NCBI GenBank assembly: GCA_002717515.1
Contig: PBEC01000017.1
Span: 171,386-232,587, forward strand
Reading direction: 5' to 3'
Length of the DNA: 61,202 nt
Source: Flavobacteriales bacterium
Lineage (GTDB): Bacteria; Bacteroidota; Bacteroidia; Flavobacteriales_C; GCA-002722245
The notes under the pieces are model-generated. The model was not told where the DNA came from and did no database searches. It worked only from the letters and a program-made list of their open reading frames with translations. Both the position numbers and the translations under genes were made by a program. Positions 30,014 to 38,712 of this stretch are shown here, one piece after another (within the stretch, counting starts at the first letter, position 1; every line of letters begins with the position of its first letter).

Positions 30014-30418
30014 ATGCAACAATACGAAATCACACTACCTCCTTTTAAAAGAGGCTTCCATATTATTACGGAAAAAATTTTGAATCATATTCCAAAACTC
30101 CCCAAAACTGGAATTGCTCATGTTTTCATAAAACATACATCTGCGGGAATTACCATTAATGAAGCTGCCGACCCAACCGTTTTACAGGACTTTGATGTTA
30201 GTTTCGATAAATTGATACCCGAAAATCAACCTCACTACATACATACCCTCGAAGGTAGTGATGATATGCCGGCTCATATAAAATCATCCTTAGTAGGATC
30301 GAGTTTATCCATTCCAATAACCAATCACAAATTAAATCTCGGCACATGGCAAGGTATTTATCTTTGTGAGTTCAGAAATTCGGGAGGCTTCAGAGACATT
30401 GTTGTAACCATTTATTAA
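30014..30418 (+). CDS. yjbQ: YjbQ/UPF0047 family protein (secondary thiamine-phosphate-synthase type)
   Basis: This 134-residue protein is of the YjbQ/UPF0047 family, which can show weak thiamine-phosphate-synthase activity in vitro; its true role is unsettled. The GIAHVFIKHTSAGITINEAADPTV block and the C-terminal GTWQGIYLCEFR are diagnostic. It starts on the base after the stop of the rluA-like gene and has 67 bp before the next gene. Confidence 0.88.
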   Translation: MQQYEITLPPFKRGFHIITEKILNHIPKLPKTGIAHVFIKHTSAGITINEAADPTVLQDFDVSFDKLIPENQPHYIHTLEGSDDMPAHIKSSLVGSSLSIPITNHKLNLGTWQGIYLCEFRNSGGFRDIVVTIY

Positions 30419-30485
30419 TTTAATCTTTTTTCACTTCTTTTTAACAATTAGAATCTTAATTTTTCGTTGCCTAAAAAAATAAACT

Positions 30486-31361
30486 ATGCAGAGAAGAAAA
30501 TTTATTAAAAATTCCATTCTAGGCGGACTGGGAGTAGGTATACTTGGCGGACTATATTCATGGAAAATCGAACCTTTTTGGCTGGATTTCAATAAAGTAA
30601 GAATGCCTTTGAAAAACTTACCGGAAAATTTAATTGGAAAAACACTTATGCAAATAAGTGACTTACATGTTGGAAATCGATTCGACTATAATTTTATAAC
30701 CGAATCGCTTATCGAAGCACAATCATACAATCCCGATTTTGTTGTTTATACCGGTGATTTTGTAAGTTATGAAAACTATGAACAAATAGAGCAATTAAAA
30801 ACAGTAATGAAAAATGCAACTCTTGGTTCAATTGGAACTTATGCTATATTGGGAAATCATGATTATGGTAAAAACTGGGCAGAGTAAGAGGTAGCAGACT
30901 CAATAGTAAATGTTTTAACAGAAAATAAAATTAAAGTTTTAAGCAATTCTAAAGTTAACATCAGAGGATTGAATATTATCGGCTTGGATGACTACTGGGG
31001 ATTAAATTTTAAACCTCATGAGATACTAAAAAGCGTTGATAATAACTCTTCAAATATTGTTTTGTGCCACAATCCTGACGTTTGTGATTTAAACATTTGG
31101 GGAAATTACAAAGGTTGGATTTTATCCGGACATACACATGGTGGACAAGTTAAAGCTCCTTTTCTTGATCCGTTTATTGTTCCCGTTAAAAATAAACGAT
31201 ATACATCTGGAATTTTCAATCTTTCAGAAGGAAGAGAGCTCTACATTAACAGAGCACTTGGACACTTATGGCAGGTAAGATTCAACGTAAGACCGGAGAT
31301 AACTTTGTTTGAATTAGATCGAGATATCAAAAAAAATGGAAAAATTGTAAATAATTTATGA
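30486..31361 (+). pseudogene. Tat-exported metallophosphoesterase split by an in-frame TAA
   Basis: The gene would encode a 291-residue phosphoesterase with a twin-arginine signal (QRRKFIKNS) and the calcineurin-like metal motifs SDLHVGN, YTGDF and GNHDYG upstream of codon 134, and CHNPDV and GHTHGGQ downstream. Codon 134 is TAA (30885-30887), after the GNHDYGKNWAE segment. The same frame continues without shift (EVADSIVNVLTENKIKVL) through to 31361, so a single base change caused the interruption. Without readthrough the protein lacks its C-terminal metal ligands. The related intact family is UDP-2,3-diacylglucosamine or membrane-associated phosphoesterases. Readthrough, recoding or a base-calling error are alternatives. 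Confidence 0.85.
30885..30887 (+). other. In-frame TAA interrupting the metallophosphoesterase
   Basis: TAA follows the codon for E133 (gca gag TAA gag gta gca). The reading frame is unchanged on both sides and both halves carry family motifs. A CAA or AAA codon would need one substitution to become TAA. Confidence 0.9.
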
Positions 31362-31394
31362 TTATCTACGTAAGGTGAAATAAAATATAAAATC

Positions 31395-31928
31395 ATGCGA
31401 AAAATCAAACTTTATATTGCGGCATCTTTAAACGGTAAAATTGCTGAAAAAGATGGTTCAGTCGATTGGTTATATGTTAAAGATAACGATGAGGAAGTTG
31501 ATTACGGATACGAAAAGTTTTATGAGTCCATAGACACCACAATTCAAGGGTCAAGTACTTATAAACAAGTTGAAAGTTGGGACATTGATTTCCCATATCC
31601 TGAGAAAAAAAATTACGTAATTACAAGAAATAAAGAATTGCAAGACAACGAACATGTTGAATTTGTTTCTGAAGATCACATAAATTTTATCAAAAGATTA
31701 AAAAATAAAACAGGCAAAGATATTTGGCTGATTGGTGGAGGACAGATAAATACAATGCTTTTAAATGAGGGGTTGATTGATGAACTTCACTTGTTTTGTA
31801 TGCCCATTGTCTTGCACAACGGAATAGATTTATTTGAAGGTCTACCGAATAGGACGGATTTAAAATTAATTGAAACCAAAGCTCACGACACAGGTACCAT
31901 TGAAATGAAATACCAAATCATAAAATAA
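31395..31928 (+). CDS. Dihydrofolate-reductase-like (RibD C-terminal domain) protein
   Basis: The 177-residue protein has the RibD C-terminal/DHFR-like fold, seen in the start KLYIAASLNGKIAEKDGSVDWL and the IWLIGGGQINTMLLNEGLIDELHLF block. Such stand-alone proteins reduce pteridine-like substrates in some cases, but many have no known substrate. It may be a real dihydrofolate reductase or a riboflavin-pathway-type reductase; the sequence does not settle this. It converges on the DUF4197 gene across 29 bp. Confidence 0.85.
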   Translation: MRKIKLYIAASLNGKIAEKDGSVDWLYVKDNDEEVDYGYEKFYESIDTTIQGSSTYKQVESWDIDFPYPEKKNYVITRNKELQDNEHVEFVSEDHINFIKRLKNKTGKDIWLIGGGQINTMLLNEGLIDELHLFCMPIVLHNGIDLFEGLPNRTDLKLIETKAHDTGTIEMKYQIIK

Positions 31929-31957
31929 CGAACTGTTAAATAATTCAAGAGAGTTTT

Positions 31958-32680
31958 CTATTCTGAGAAAACTTTCTTTAAAAGATCAGTTACACGAGCT
32001 GAGGGCTGACTTCTTATTGCCTTCTCCTCTTTCGCCAGTAACTTAAATAATCCTTCAATTGCTTTTTTAGTAGTATAATCTTCCAAGTCAGGATTGACTT
32101 TTGTGGTTAAAGGAATCTTATTATATCTACTAACAAGAGGATTCCAGTATTGAGTAACTTTAACAGATTTAAGAGCCTTTTGAATAATGGGCTTGAATGC
32201 TTTATAAAGTGAATCACTTGTAGTTTTATTTAAATACTTTGTAGCTGCATCGTCTTCTCCTTTTAATATACTTAAACCATCATTAACATTCATAGATTTA
32301 ATAGCAGCAATAAAAACAGGAGCTGCCTCTTTGGCTGCTTTCTCTGCAGCTCTGTTTAAAGCATTTTCAAAAGTATCAATTTGACTCCCCATCCCAATAT
32401 ACCTCAGCTTGTCTTCCATTTTTTTTGCTTCCTCCGGAAACGGAATTCTAATGATTTGATTGTTGTTAAATCCACCGGCCTGACTTGCCTTTGCACCAGC
32501 CTTTTCAATACCAACGTTCAAGGCTTCTTTCAAACCTTGTATTATTTCATCATCTGATAAGGAAGTTTTTTTTACAGAAGAAACAACTGATTTCGACTTA
32601 TCTTTTATAGATTCTAAATTAAATTGCGTTTTACCTATCAGGGCCGAAAATAAAAACCCAACAAAAATTATATTTTTCAT
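31958..32680 (-). CDS. DUF4197 domain-containing exported protein
   Basis: The 240-residue product has a signal peptide (MKNIIFVGFLFSALIGKTQ) and a helical DUF4197 domain, identified by the DDEIIQGLKEALNVGIEKA segment near residue 40 and by GDSI-region helices later. The function is unknown; an envelope location is inferred. The ATG at 32680 is preferred over an earlier in-frame ATG at 32713 because the signal begins there. Confidence 0.8.
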   Translation of the reverse strand: MKNIIFVGFLFSALIGKTQFNLESIKDKSKSVVSSVKKTSLSDDEIIQGLKEALNVGIEKAGAKASQAGGFNNNQIIRIPFPEEAKKMEDKLRYIGMGSQIDTFENALNRAAEKAAKEAAPVFIAAIKSMNVNDGLSILKGEDDAATKYLNKTTSDSLYKAFKPIIQKALKSVKVTQYWNPLVSRYNKIPLTTKVNPDLEDYTTKKAIEGLFKLLAKEEKAIRSQPSARVTDLLKKVFSE

Positions 32681-32754
32681 CACTATATTTTTTTTAGCAT
32701 CAACAATATTCATTCCAAAAGTAGCATCTATAGTTTATAGACAAAAATAAATAA

Positions 32755-33579
32755 TCAACTGTTCAACAAATTAATAATTCTTGTCAATTCCGCACTTTTC
32801 AGTTCATTATTTATGGGAGCTAAAATTTCTGAAACTTCTGTTTTTCTATTCGATTTAAAATCCACTAACATACTGTTTAAATTATCTCCAGTTTTCCTGG
32901 CCACCGATTCAACATGCTCTAAATACTCTTTTTCGGAATCAAATACTTTTCGTTTTTTAAAAAAGGGAAAGCAAAGATTTACCATTTTTTTTAAATGCTT
33001 ACCTGGTTCACCAATCGTTGCATTTTTATTTGAAACTCCAAACAAAGCACAAGTTGGGTTTAAAACAGAACTAATTGCCAATTTATTGTAAACCATTGTT
33101 TGAATATTATTAACCTGAACAACAGGGAAATTATTAAATAAATTATCTTTTTCAACGATAATTTCTCCATCGCCTGTATTCAAAACATTACCAGGATCCA
33201 TAAGCTTAGCTCCTTGATTGGTCACACCTCTGATAATTTTTTGATTTTCACCCAAAAAATCTTGAAATAAGGACTCTTGTCCTATTCCATTTTGAAGTAT
33301 CAAAACAGGACATCGCCAATTTAATTTAGCATAATTCATTAATGAAGACTTATTTTTATAAGTCTTGGTAAGCCAGACAACTAAATCGGGCTCTTTTGTT
33401 TTTCCCCAATCAAGATTCGCAGTTAATTTTCTGTTGGACTGATGTTGCCCAAATAAATTAATGGCGGAAATTGACTCTTTCCAGGACCCTAAAACAGACA
33501 CATAAAAGTCTCTACTCCATTTGTATGCATAAAAAGTAGCTAATGCACCTGAACCAACTATTACTACTCTATTAATCAA
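32755..33579 (-). CDS. panE: Ketopantoate reductase family protein (PanE/ApbA-like)
   Basis: PanE reduces ketopantoate to pantoate with NADPH. The 274-residue protein has the dinucleotide-binding start VVIVGSGALATFYA, GVTNQGAKL and a YNKLAISSVLNPTCALFG block with the likely catalytic lysine. Identity to named PanE proteins looks low by eye, so it could be a paralogue acting on another 2-oxo acid. The ATG is the first codon of the family alignment. It is near panB but not in its operon. Confidence 0.78.
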   Translation of the reverse strand: MINRVVIVGSGALATFYAYKWSRDFYVSVLGSWKESISAINLFGQHQSNRKLTANLDWGKTKEPDLVVWLTKTYKNKSSLMNYAKLNWRCPVLILQNGIGQESLFQDFLGENQKIIRGVTNQGAKLMDPGNVLNTGDGEIIVEKDNLFNNFPVVQVNNIQTMVYNKLAISSVLNPTCALFGVSNKNATIGEPGKHLKKMVNLCFPFFKKRKVFDSEKEYLEHVESVARKTGDNLNSMLVDFKSNRKTEVSEILAPINNELKSAELTRIINLLNS

Positions 33580-33721
33580 TTGAAAAACAACATTTTAACA
33601 AAAAAACAAGAAGGAAAAACACATAAAATACGCTTCAGAATCGCTTTTACACACCTTATCCTCAATTTAAACCATTTTAGCAAAACTAAATATCTTTTTG
33701 GACTTCATATAAATATCTTTA

Positions 33722-33800
33722 CCATGTAGAAAGATTCTCCAATCTGAGATAACAAAACAAAATGATTTTAAAGCCTCGAAAATTCGGGGCTTTAGTGTTT
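33722..33800 (+). ncRNA. Candidate small RNA or leader with two hairpins
   Basis: Upstream lies TATCTTTA (33714-33721), one mismatch from TAnnTTTG. The region that could be transcribed contains a stem AGATT/AATCT around a CTCC loop (33732-33745) and a terminator-like hairpin (33770-33793) with a following T-rich stretch. No open reading frame is present. It resembles a short RNA unit of about 75 nt; no family is recognised. It could also be a glyA leader/attenuator or chance. Confidence 0.3.
33770..33793 (+). terminator. Terminator-like hairpin upstream of glyA
   Basis: An 11-bp stem (33770-33780 with 33783-33793, one G-T pair) with a two-base loop is followed by AGTGTTTTAATT. It ends no recognised gene, so it may end the candidate small RNA, or be a leader attenuator. 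Confidence 0.5.
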
Positions 33801-33870
33801 TAATTAAGACTCTAAACTATATTATCCTCAACATTCCCCAACCTCTCAACTTTTTATTACTCAATATAGA

Positions 33871-33903
33871 TTTTTGCATATTTAATATTTCTGAATCTGT
33901 TTG
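33871..33903 (+). promoter_or_regulatory. Candidate Bacteroidota promoter for glyA
   Basis: A TTTTTG box at 33871-33876 (-33 type) and TCTGTTTG at 33896-33903 (-7 type TAnnTTTG, one mismatch) are separated by 19 bp, the expected spacing for Bacteroidota promoters. The glyA ATG is 66 bp downstream. Confidence 0.5.
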
Positions 33904-33969
33904 TTATATTTCAAAAACAGAGGTATTTTTACTGTAAATTCTTATTCAATTTTATTTTATTATCACATC

Positions 33970-35256
33970 ATGAAAAGAGATTCCGAAATTTTCAACTACA
34001 TCCAACAGGAAAACCAAAGACAATTATACGGCATTGAATTAATTGCATCTGAAAACTTTGTTTCAGATCAAGTAATGGAAGCTATGGGAAGTATCCTAAC
34101 CAATAAATATGCTGAAGGACTCCCTGGAAAAAGATATTATGGAGGTTGTCAAGTTGTGGATGAAATCGAAACATTGGCTATAGAGCGATTAAAAGAACTT
34201 TTTGGTGCAACATGGGCAAACGTTCAGCCCCACTCTGGTGCACAGGCAAATACAGCAGTTTTCTCAGCGTTTTTAAACCCGGGTGATAAAATATTAGGTT
34301 TTGATTTATCGCATGGGGGTCACCTCTCTCATGGATCACCCGTTAACATAAGCGGAAAATGGTTTGATGCTAACTTTTATGGTGTTGAAAAAGAAACGGG
34401 AAGAATTGACTTCAACAAAGTAGCCAACCAAATTTTAGATTTAAAACCCAAGTTAGTTATCTCCGGTGCATCTGCATATTCAAGAGACTGGGATTACAAA
34501 ACTCTGCGAAAAGCTTGTGACGAAGTTGGAGCAATGTTGTTGGCGGATATCTCTCATCCTTCTGGATTAATTGCTAAAGGACTTTTAAATGACCCCATAC
34601 AGGATTGTCATATAGTTACATCAACAACCCATAAAACTTTAAGAGGTCCGAGGGGAGGCATTATAATGATGGGTAATGATTTTGAAAATCCTTTTGGCTT
34701 AACAACACTTAAAGGAAAAACAAAGCTAATGAGTCAAGTTTTGGATGGTGCTGTTTTTCCAGGAACTCAAGGAGGGCCTTTAGAGCATGTTATCGCCTCA
34801 AAAGCAGTTGCATTTGGAGAAGCTTTATCCGATGATTACTTTACTTATATTAAACAAGTAAAACTTAACGCCTCTGTTATGGCTGATGAAATGATCAAAA
34901 AGGGCTATCAAATCATTTCAGGTGGAACAGATAATCACTCCATGTTAATCGATTTAAGATCAAAAAATTTAACTGGAAAAGTTGCTGAAGCTGTTTTAGG
35001 ACAAGCTCACATTACTACCAACAAAAACATGGTTCCATTTGATGATAAATCACCTTTTGTAACTTCTGGAATTCGTTTTGGAACTGCAGCAATTACCTCA
35101 AGAGGAATTGATGAATCAGGAATGGTTGAAATTGTAAATTTGGTTGACGAGGCTTTAATGGCTGCTGAAGACGATAATAAGTTAAATGCTATTGGTGAAA
35201 AAGTAAAGTCAATGATGGCAGGTAAGCCACTTTTTGCAACACCTGTAACAGCATAA
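33970..35256 (+). CDS. glyA: Serine hydroxymethyltransferase GlyA
   Basis: GlyA interconverts serine and glycine while loading tetrahydrofolate with a one-carbon unit. The 428-residue PLP enzyme has the lysine K222 in [14 protein letters not shown], the active-site segment [10 protein letters not shown], and [14 protein letters not shown], the form typical of Bacteroidota. The ATG at 33970 is chosen because the family start [14 protein letters not shown] begins there; the 23-residue open upstream extension has no family support. It is followed by its own terminator. The cysE-cysM pair downstream uses serine, its product or substrate. Confidence 0.97.
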   Translation: MKRDSEIFNYIQQENQRQLYGIELIASENFVSDQVMEAMGSILTNKYAEGLPGKRYYGGCQVVDEIETLAIERLKELFGATWANVQPHSGAQANTAVFSAFLNPGDKILGFDLSHGGHLSHGSPVNISGKWFDANFYGVEKETGRIDFNKVANQILDLKPKLVISGASAYSRDWDYKTLRKACDEVGAMLLADISHPSGLIAKGLLNDPIQDCHIVTSTTHKTLRGPRGGIIMMGNDFENPFGLTTLKGKTKLMSQVLDGAVFPGTQGGPLEHVIASKAVAFGEALSDDYFTYIKQVKLNASVMADEMIKKGYQIISGGTDNHSMLIDLRSKNLTGKVAEAVLGQAHITTNKNMVPFDDKSPFVTSGIRFGTAAITSRGIDESGMVEIVNLVDEALMAAEDDNKLNAIGEKVKSMMAGKPLFATPVTA

Positions 35257-35280
35257 ATCTGATATGATTTATAAAATTCT

Positions 35281-35313
35281 AAAAAATCCTTCGGTTCTAC
35301 TGAAGGATTTTTT
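35281..35313 (+). terminator. Rho-independent terminator after glyA
   Basis: A 12-bp stem pairs AAAAAATCCTTC (35281-35292) with GAAGGATTTTTT (35302-35313) around a nine-base loop, about 25 bp after the glyA stop. Confidence 0.85.
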
Positions 35314-35368
35314 CGTTAATTTAAATATTGTTAGACCACTTACAATCTTGTTTATTTAACTTTACATT

Positions 35369-36163
35369 ATGGATAAGGATTTTATAGCCAGCTTGTTTAA
35401 AGAGCATCAAGAGACTCCCAAATACCCCTCACCGGTTCAATTATCGAGATGGGTTGATAATTTATTGTCGGTTCTGTTTCCTGGAGCATGCGAATTAAAC
35501 TTTAAATCTGAATCTGAAATAGCTGATTTTCTGACAAGTTTAAAATCTGATTTATCAAAATTTCTCTCTCCGGAAACATTGGAAATAAATATTTCAAAAG
35601 ATAAAATTGTTTCTGATTTTTTTTCGGAGTTACGGAAAATTAAAAATCTTTTAGATAAAGATGTAGAGGGAATATATGTGGGAGATCCTGCTGCAAAAAG
35701 CTATGCAGAAATTACTCGTTCGTATCCTGGATTCTACGCGATAGCGTCGCATAGAATTGCGCATGTCCTTTACGGATTAAATGTTGCAGTTGTCCCAAGA
35801 ATGATTAGTGAACTTTCAAAGTCAAAAACAGGTATTGATATTCATCCCGGTGCAAAAATTGGACAATATTTTTGCATTGATCACGGAACAGGAGTTGTAA
35901 TAGGAGAAACCTCCAGGATAGGAGACCGTGTTAAAATTTATCAAGGAGTAACTCTTGGTGCCTTAAGTATAGCCAAACAAGACGCAAAAAAGAAACGTCA
36001 TCCAACCATTGAAGATAATGTTGTCATTTACGCTGGAGCTACTATTCTGGGAGGAAGGACAACAGTTGGTAAAAACAGTGTAATCGGTGGAAATGTATGG
36101 ATTACGAAAAGCGTACCTGCTGAATCAAAAATTTATTACAAAGCAGAAAATCAAAATTATTAA
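35369..36163 (+). CDS. cysE: Serine O-acetyltransferase (CysE/EpsC-like)
   Basis: This enzyme acetylates serine to O-acetylserine, the precursor of cysteine. The 264-residue protein has an N-terminal helical domain, SHRIAHVLY, and left-handed beta-helix hexapeptide repeats with [14 protein letters not shown] and [13 protein letters not shown], characteristic of serine acetyltransferases. cysM starts one base after its stop, so the pair is an operon for cysteine synthesis and could form the cysteine synthase complex. Confidence 0.93.
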   Translation: MDKDFIASLFKEHQETPKYPSPVQLSRWVDNLLSVLFPGACELNFKSESEIADFLTSLKSDLSKFLSPETLEINISKDKIVSDFFSELRKIKNLLDKDVEGIYVGDPAAKSYAEITRSYPGFYAIASHRIAHVLYGLNVAVVPRMISELSKSKTGIDIHPGAKIGQYFCIDHGTGVVIGETSRIGDRVKIYQGVTLGALSIAKQDAKKKRHPTIEDNVVIYAGATILGGRTTVGKNSVIGGNVWITKSVPAESKIYYKAENQNY

Positions 36164-36164
36164 G

Positions 36165-37043
36165 ATGTTTGTAGAAGACCTAATTGGGAACACACCGCTT
36201 GTCGAAATAAGACATATAAATAAGAATCCCAACGTCAAAATATATTGCAAGCTTGAAGGCCAAAACCCAGGTGGGTCAGTTAAAGATCGAGCAGCATACG
36301 GAATGATAAGCGAAGCTCTCAAACGTGGAGATATAAATAAAGGAGATAAATTGGTTGAAGCTACTTCTGGAAATACAGGAATCGCATTAGCTATGATTTC
36401 ACGATTACTTGGCTTGGAAATGAACCTAATTATGCCCGATAGTGCAACAGCTGAAAGGGTGAAATCAATGGAAGCCTATGGCGCTAAAGTTATTTTAACC
36501 CCTGCAGAGCAAACTATTGAATACTCCAGGAAAGTTGCCGAAGAAATGGCGGAATCTGGTGAGTACTTTATGTTAAACCAATTTGGCAATGCTGACAACT
36601 ACAAAGCCCATTACAAAACTACAGGTCCTGAAATTTTTAAGGATACAAATGGAAAAATCACCCATTTTGTCTCAGCCATGGGAACAACTGGAACGATTAT
36701 GGGTGTATCCAAATATTTAAAAGAACGAAACCCTAAAATTGAAATCGTAGGTACCCAACCGACAGACGGTTCAAAAATACCTGGAATTAGAAGGTGGTCA
36801 CCAGAAATGGTTCCTGACATATTTGATGCATCTCGTGTAGATACAGTTTTGGATGTTTCTCAAGAAGAAGCTACCAATATGGCGAGAAGAATGGCTAAGG
36901 AAGAAGGTATTTTAGCAGGGATGAGCTCCGGAGGAGCATTGACCGCGGCGATTAAAGTAGCAAATAACCTAAAGTCAGGAACAATTGTATGTATTACTTG
37001 CGATCGTGGAGATCGGTATTTAAGTACAAACCTATTTGAGTAA
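36165..37043 (+). CDS. cysM: Cysteine synthase CysM/CysK family
   Basis: The 292-residue PLP enzyme makes cysteine from O-acetylserine and sulfide (or thiosulfate for the CysM type). K40 in NPGGSVKDR is the PLP lysine, with the EATSGNTG substrate loop (residues 65-72) and GTTGTIMGV. RRWSPEMVPDIFD is more like CysM than CysK. The ATG at 36165 follows the cysE stop by one base; the longer open frame starting at 36087 is inside cysE. Confidence 0.95.
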   Translation: MFVEDLIGNTPLVEIRHINKNPNVKIYCKLEGQNPGGSVKDRAAYGMISEALKRGDINKGDKLVEATSGNTGIALAMISRLLGLEMNLIMPDSATAERVKSMEAYGAKVILTPAEQTIEYSRKVAEEMAESGEYFMLNQFGNADNYKAHYKTTGPEIFKDTNGKITHFVSAMGTTGTIMGVSKYLKERNPKIEIVGTQPTDGSKIPGIRRWSPEMVPDIFDASRVDTVLDVSQEEATNMARRMAKEEGILAGMSSGGALTAAIKVANNLKSGTIVCITCDRGDRYLSTNLFE

Positions 37044-37065
37044 TCATTGTCAATAGTTCTATAAA

Positions 37066-37098
37066 TTAAAAATGGCCGTTTAAAACGGCCATTTTTAA
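37066..37098. terminator. Bidirectional terminator between cysM and the prohibitin-like gene
   Basis: A perfect 15-bp stem (37066-37080 paired with 37084-37098) with a three-base loop and flanking A/T tracts lies between convergent genes. Confidence 0.85.
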
Positions 37099-37114
37099 TT
37101 TAACTAGTGGTGTA

Positions 37115-37945
37115 TTATTTATCTCCTAAGATAAGCGGCATCCCGTCTTGATTACCTACAACAACCACTTTTGAATTTGGAGAAGTTGCTAACTGAAGTG
37201 TTGCTTCAATACCTTTTTCCCTTAATATTTTATCGGTTAAGGAGGCACTCAATATTCTGTTTGCTTGTGCTTTACCTTCTGCTTCTATCTTTACCTTTTG
37301 AGCTTCTTTAGCGGCTTTTTGCAATTTAAACTCATATTCTAATGACTCTTGTTCTTGCTTTAACTTACTTTCAATAGCATCTTTTATCTTAGGTGGTAAA
37401 GTAACATCATTAACTAAGACTTCGTTTACAACAATATATTCACTTTTTACTTTCTTACGCACCTCCTCCAAAATTTCTTGTTGAATGATATCACGCTTAC
37501 TTGAGTACAACTGCTCTGGAGTATATCGTCCAAAAACGCTTCTCGCAGATGCTTCAATCGCAGGCTTTAATATTGCAATGATGTAATTTTGACCTTTTTC
37601 CTGATGCAAATTCCCTAATTTACTCACATCCGGTTGAAACCATATTGTTCCATCAACTTTAACCTCTAGTCCATTTACCGATAAAACTCCCATTTCCGCT
37701 GAAATAGATTGCTGTTGAACTCTATAGGTAACTACTTTATTCCAAGGCATAATCAAATGAAATCCCTCACCAAGTGCAGGAGAGTCTGTTTCCACTCCTC
37801 CTCCAAATGTTTTAAACAAAACTCCAGCCTCACCTGCATCGATTTTAACTGAAGACTTCCATAAAAAAATCAGAAGAAAAACACCCAATATAATTGTACC
37901 TATTAAACCTTTGTTTATTTTTAATTCTGGAAAATTATCGCTCAT
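37115..37945 (-). CDS. Prohibitin-family (SPFH/Band 7) membrane protein
   Basis: The 276-residue protein has one N-terminal membrane anchor (residues about 12-30) and an SPFH domain (VKIDAGEAGVLFKTFGG; VDGTIWFQPDVSK), then a coiled-coil segment rich in KAAKEAQKVKIEAEGKAQANRI. Prohibitin/HflC-like proteins form large membrane rings that control FtsH-type proteases or membrane domains. No hflK-like partner is adjacent. The role is inferred from the family only. Confidence 0.9.
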   Translation of the reverse strand: MSDNFPELKINKGLIGTIILGVFLLIFLWKSSVKIDAGEAGVLFKTFGGGVETDSPALGEGFHLIMPWNKVVTYRVQQQSISAEMGVLSVNGLEVKVDGTIWFQPDVSKLGNLHQEKGQNYIIAILKPAIEASARSVFGRYTPEQLYSSKRDIIQQEILEEVRKKVKSEYIVVNEVLVNDVTLPPKIKDAIESKLKQEQESLEYEFKLQKAAKEAQKVKIEAEGKAQANRILSASLTDKILREKGIEATLQLATSPNSKVVVVGNQDGMPLILGDK

Positions 37946-38054
37946 AGTTTGTTTTTTTTGCTAAGATAAAAAGTAAACGCACAAATCAAAGAACAAATTT
38001 ACCAACGGTTAAATAAATTTAAGATTGTATTAGATTCGTGTGGAGATTATCAAA

Positions 38055-38648
38055 TCAATGACTTAAAAATGAAGGCTTTTTCTCACCCGCTGTAATGTGT
38101 ACTTTTAAATCATTTGAAAATGGAGGGACAGGACAAATATATTTTGGATTGTATGCACATGATGGATTGTAGGATAAATTAAAATCCAGTATTACCCATT
38201 TATTGTCTGAAGAAACAACATCCAGAAAACGGCCACCCGCGTAAGTTTCTTTTCCGGAGGTTAAGTCGTAAAATGGAATAAAAATATTACCTTTTGCTTG
38301 CAAAGAACGTGTATATCCAGTCAAATTGAATGAATCGCTACCCAAACTGAACTTCAATATTGCGCTTGGAAAAAATAAAGATGATTTCATCGTATCTCTG
38401 TTAAGATAAATAGGCTCTGCATTTAAATCCCAAACGACTCTTGCATGAACTCTGTAATTTGAATCAACTCCATAGTATGACAAACCTGAGAATCGTTCTT
38501 TATCTTTTAATAATAATGGTGAGTTAGGACCAAGAAAACTTGATTCAATAAAATCTCGCTTACTTTCAATAATTTCAGAATACGATGGTTTGTTCCTACA
38601 TGAAAACAAAACAAAAACAATACTTAATATAAAACTGAACCTAATCAC
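38055..38648 (-). CDS. DUF1684 lipoprotein
   Basis: The 197-residue product has a lipoprotein signal with C17 (IVFVLFSCRNK) and a DUF1684 domain, recognised by FIPFYDLTSGKETYAGGRFLD and the LDFNLSYNPSCAYNP and CPVPPFSNDL segments. DUF1684 function is unknown; an envelope location follows from the signal. It is transcribed away from the histidine kinase gene, 64 bp distant. Confidence 0.85.
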   Translation of the reverse strand: MIRFSFILSIVFVLFSCRNKPSYSEIIESKRDFIESSFLGPNSPLLLKDKERFSGLSYYGVDSNYRVHARVVWDLNAEPIYLNRDTMKSSLFFPSAILKFSLGSDSFNLTGYTRSLQAKGNIFIPFYDLTSGKETYAGGRFLDVVSSDNKWVILDFNLSYNPSCAYNPKYICPVPPFSNDLKVHITAGEKKPSFLSH

Positions 38649-38712
38649 ATTGTAAAGTTCCTATTTTTACAACTTTTGCAAAAATATTTTGGAATAAATA
38701 ACTTACTTTACA

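Larger units (their letters stand above)
33580..33969. other. 390-bp intergenic region between the panE-like gene and glyA
   Basis: No credible open reading frame is seen. It contains a possible -7-like box (33714-33721), two hairpins (33732-33745 and 33770-33793), and a well-spaced promoter (33871-33903) before glyA; these are listed separately. Confidence 0.7.

Noticed and set aside
33901-33969. Upstream extension of glyA
   Set aside because: No family support; the extension overlaps the candidate promoter.
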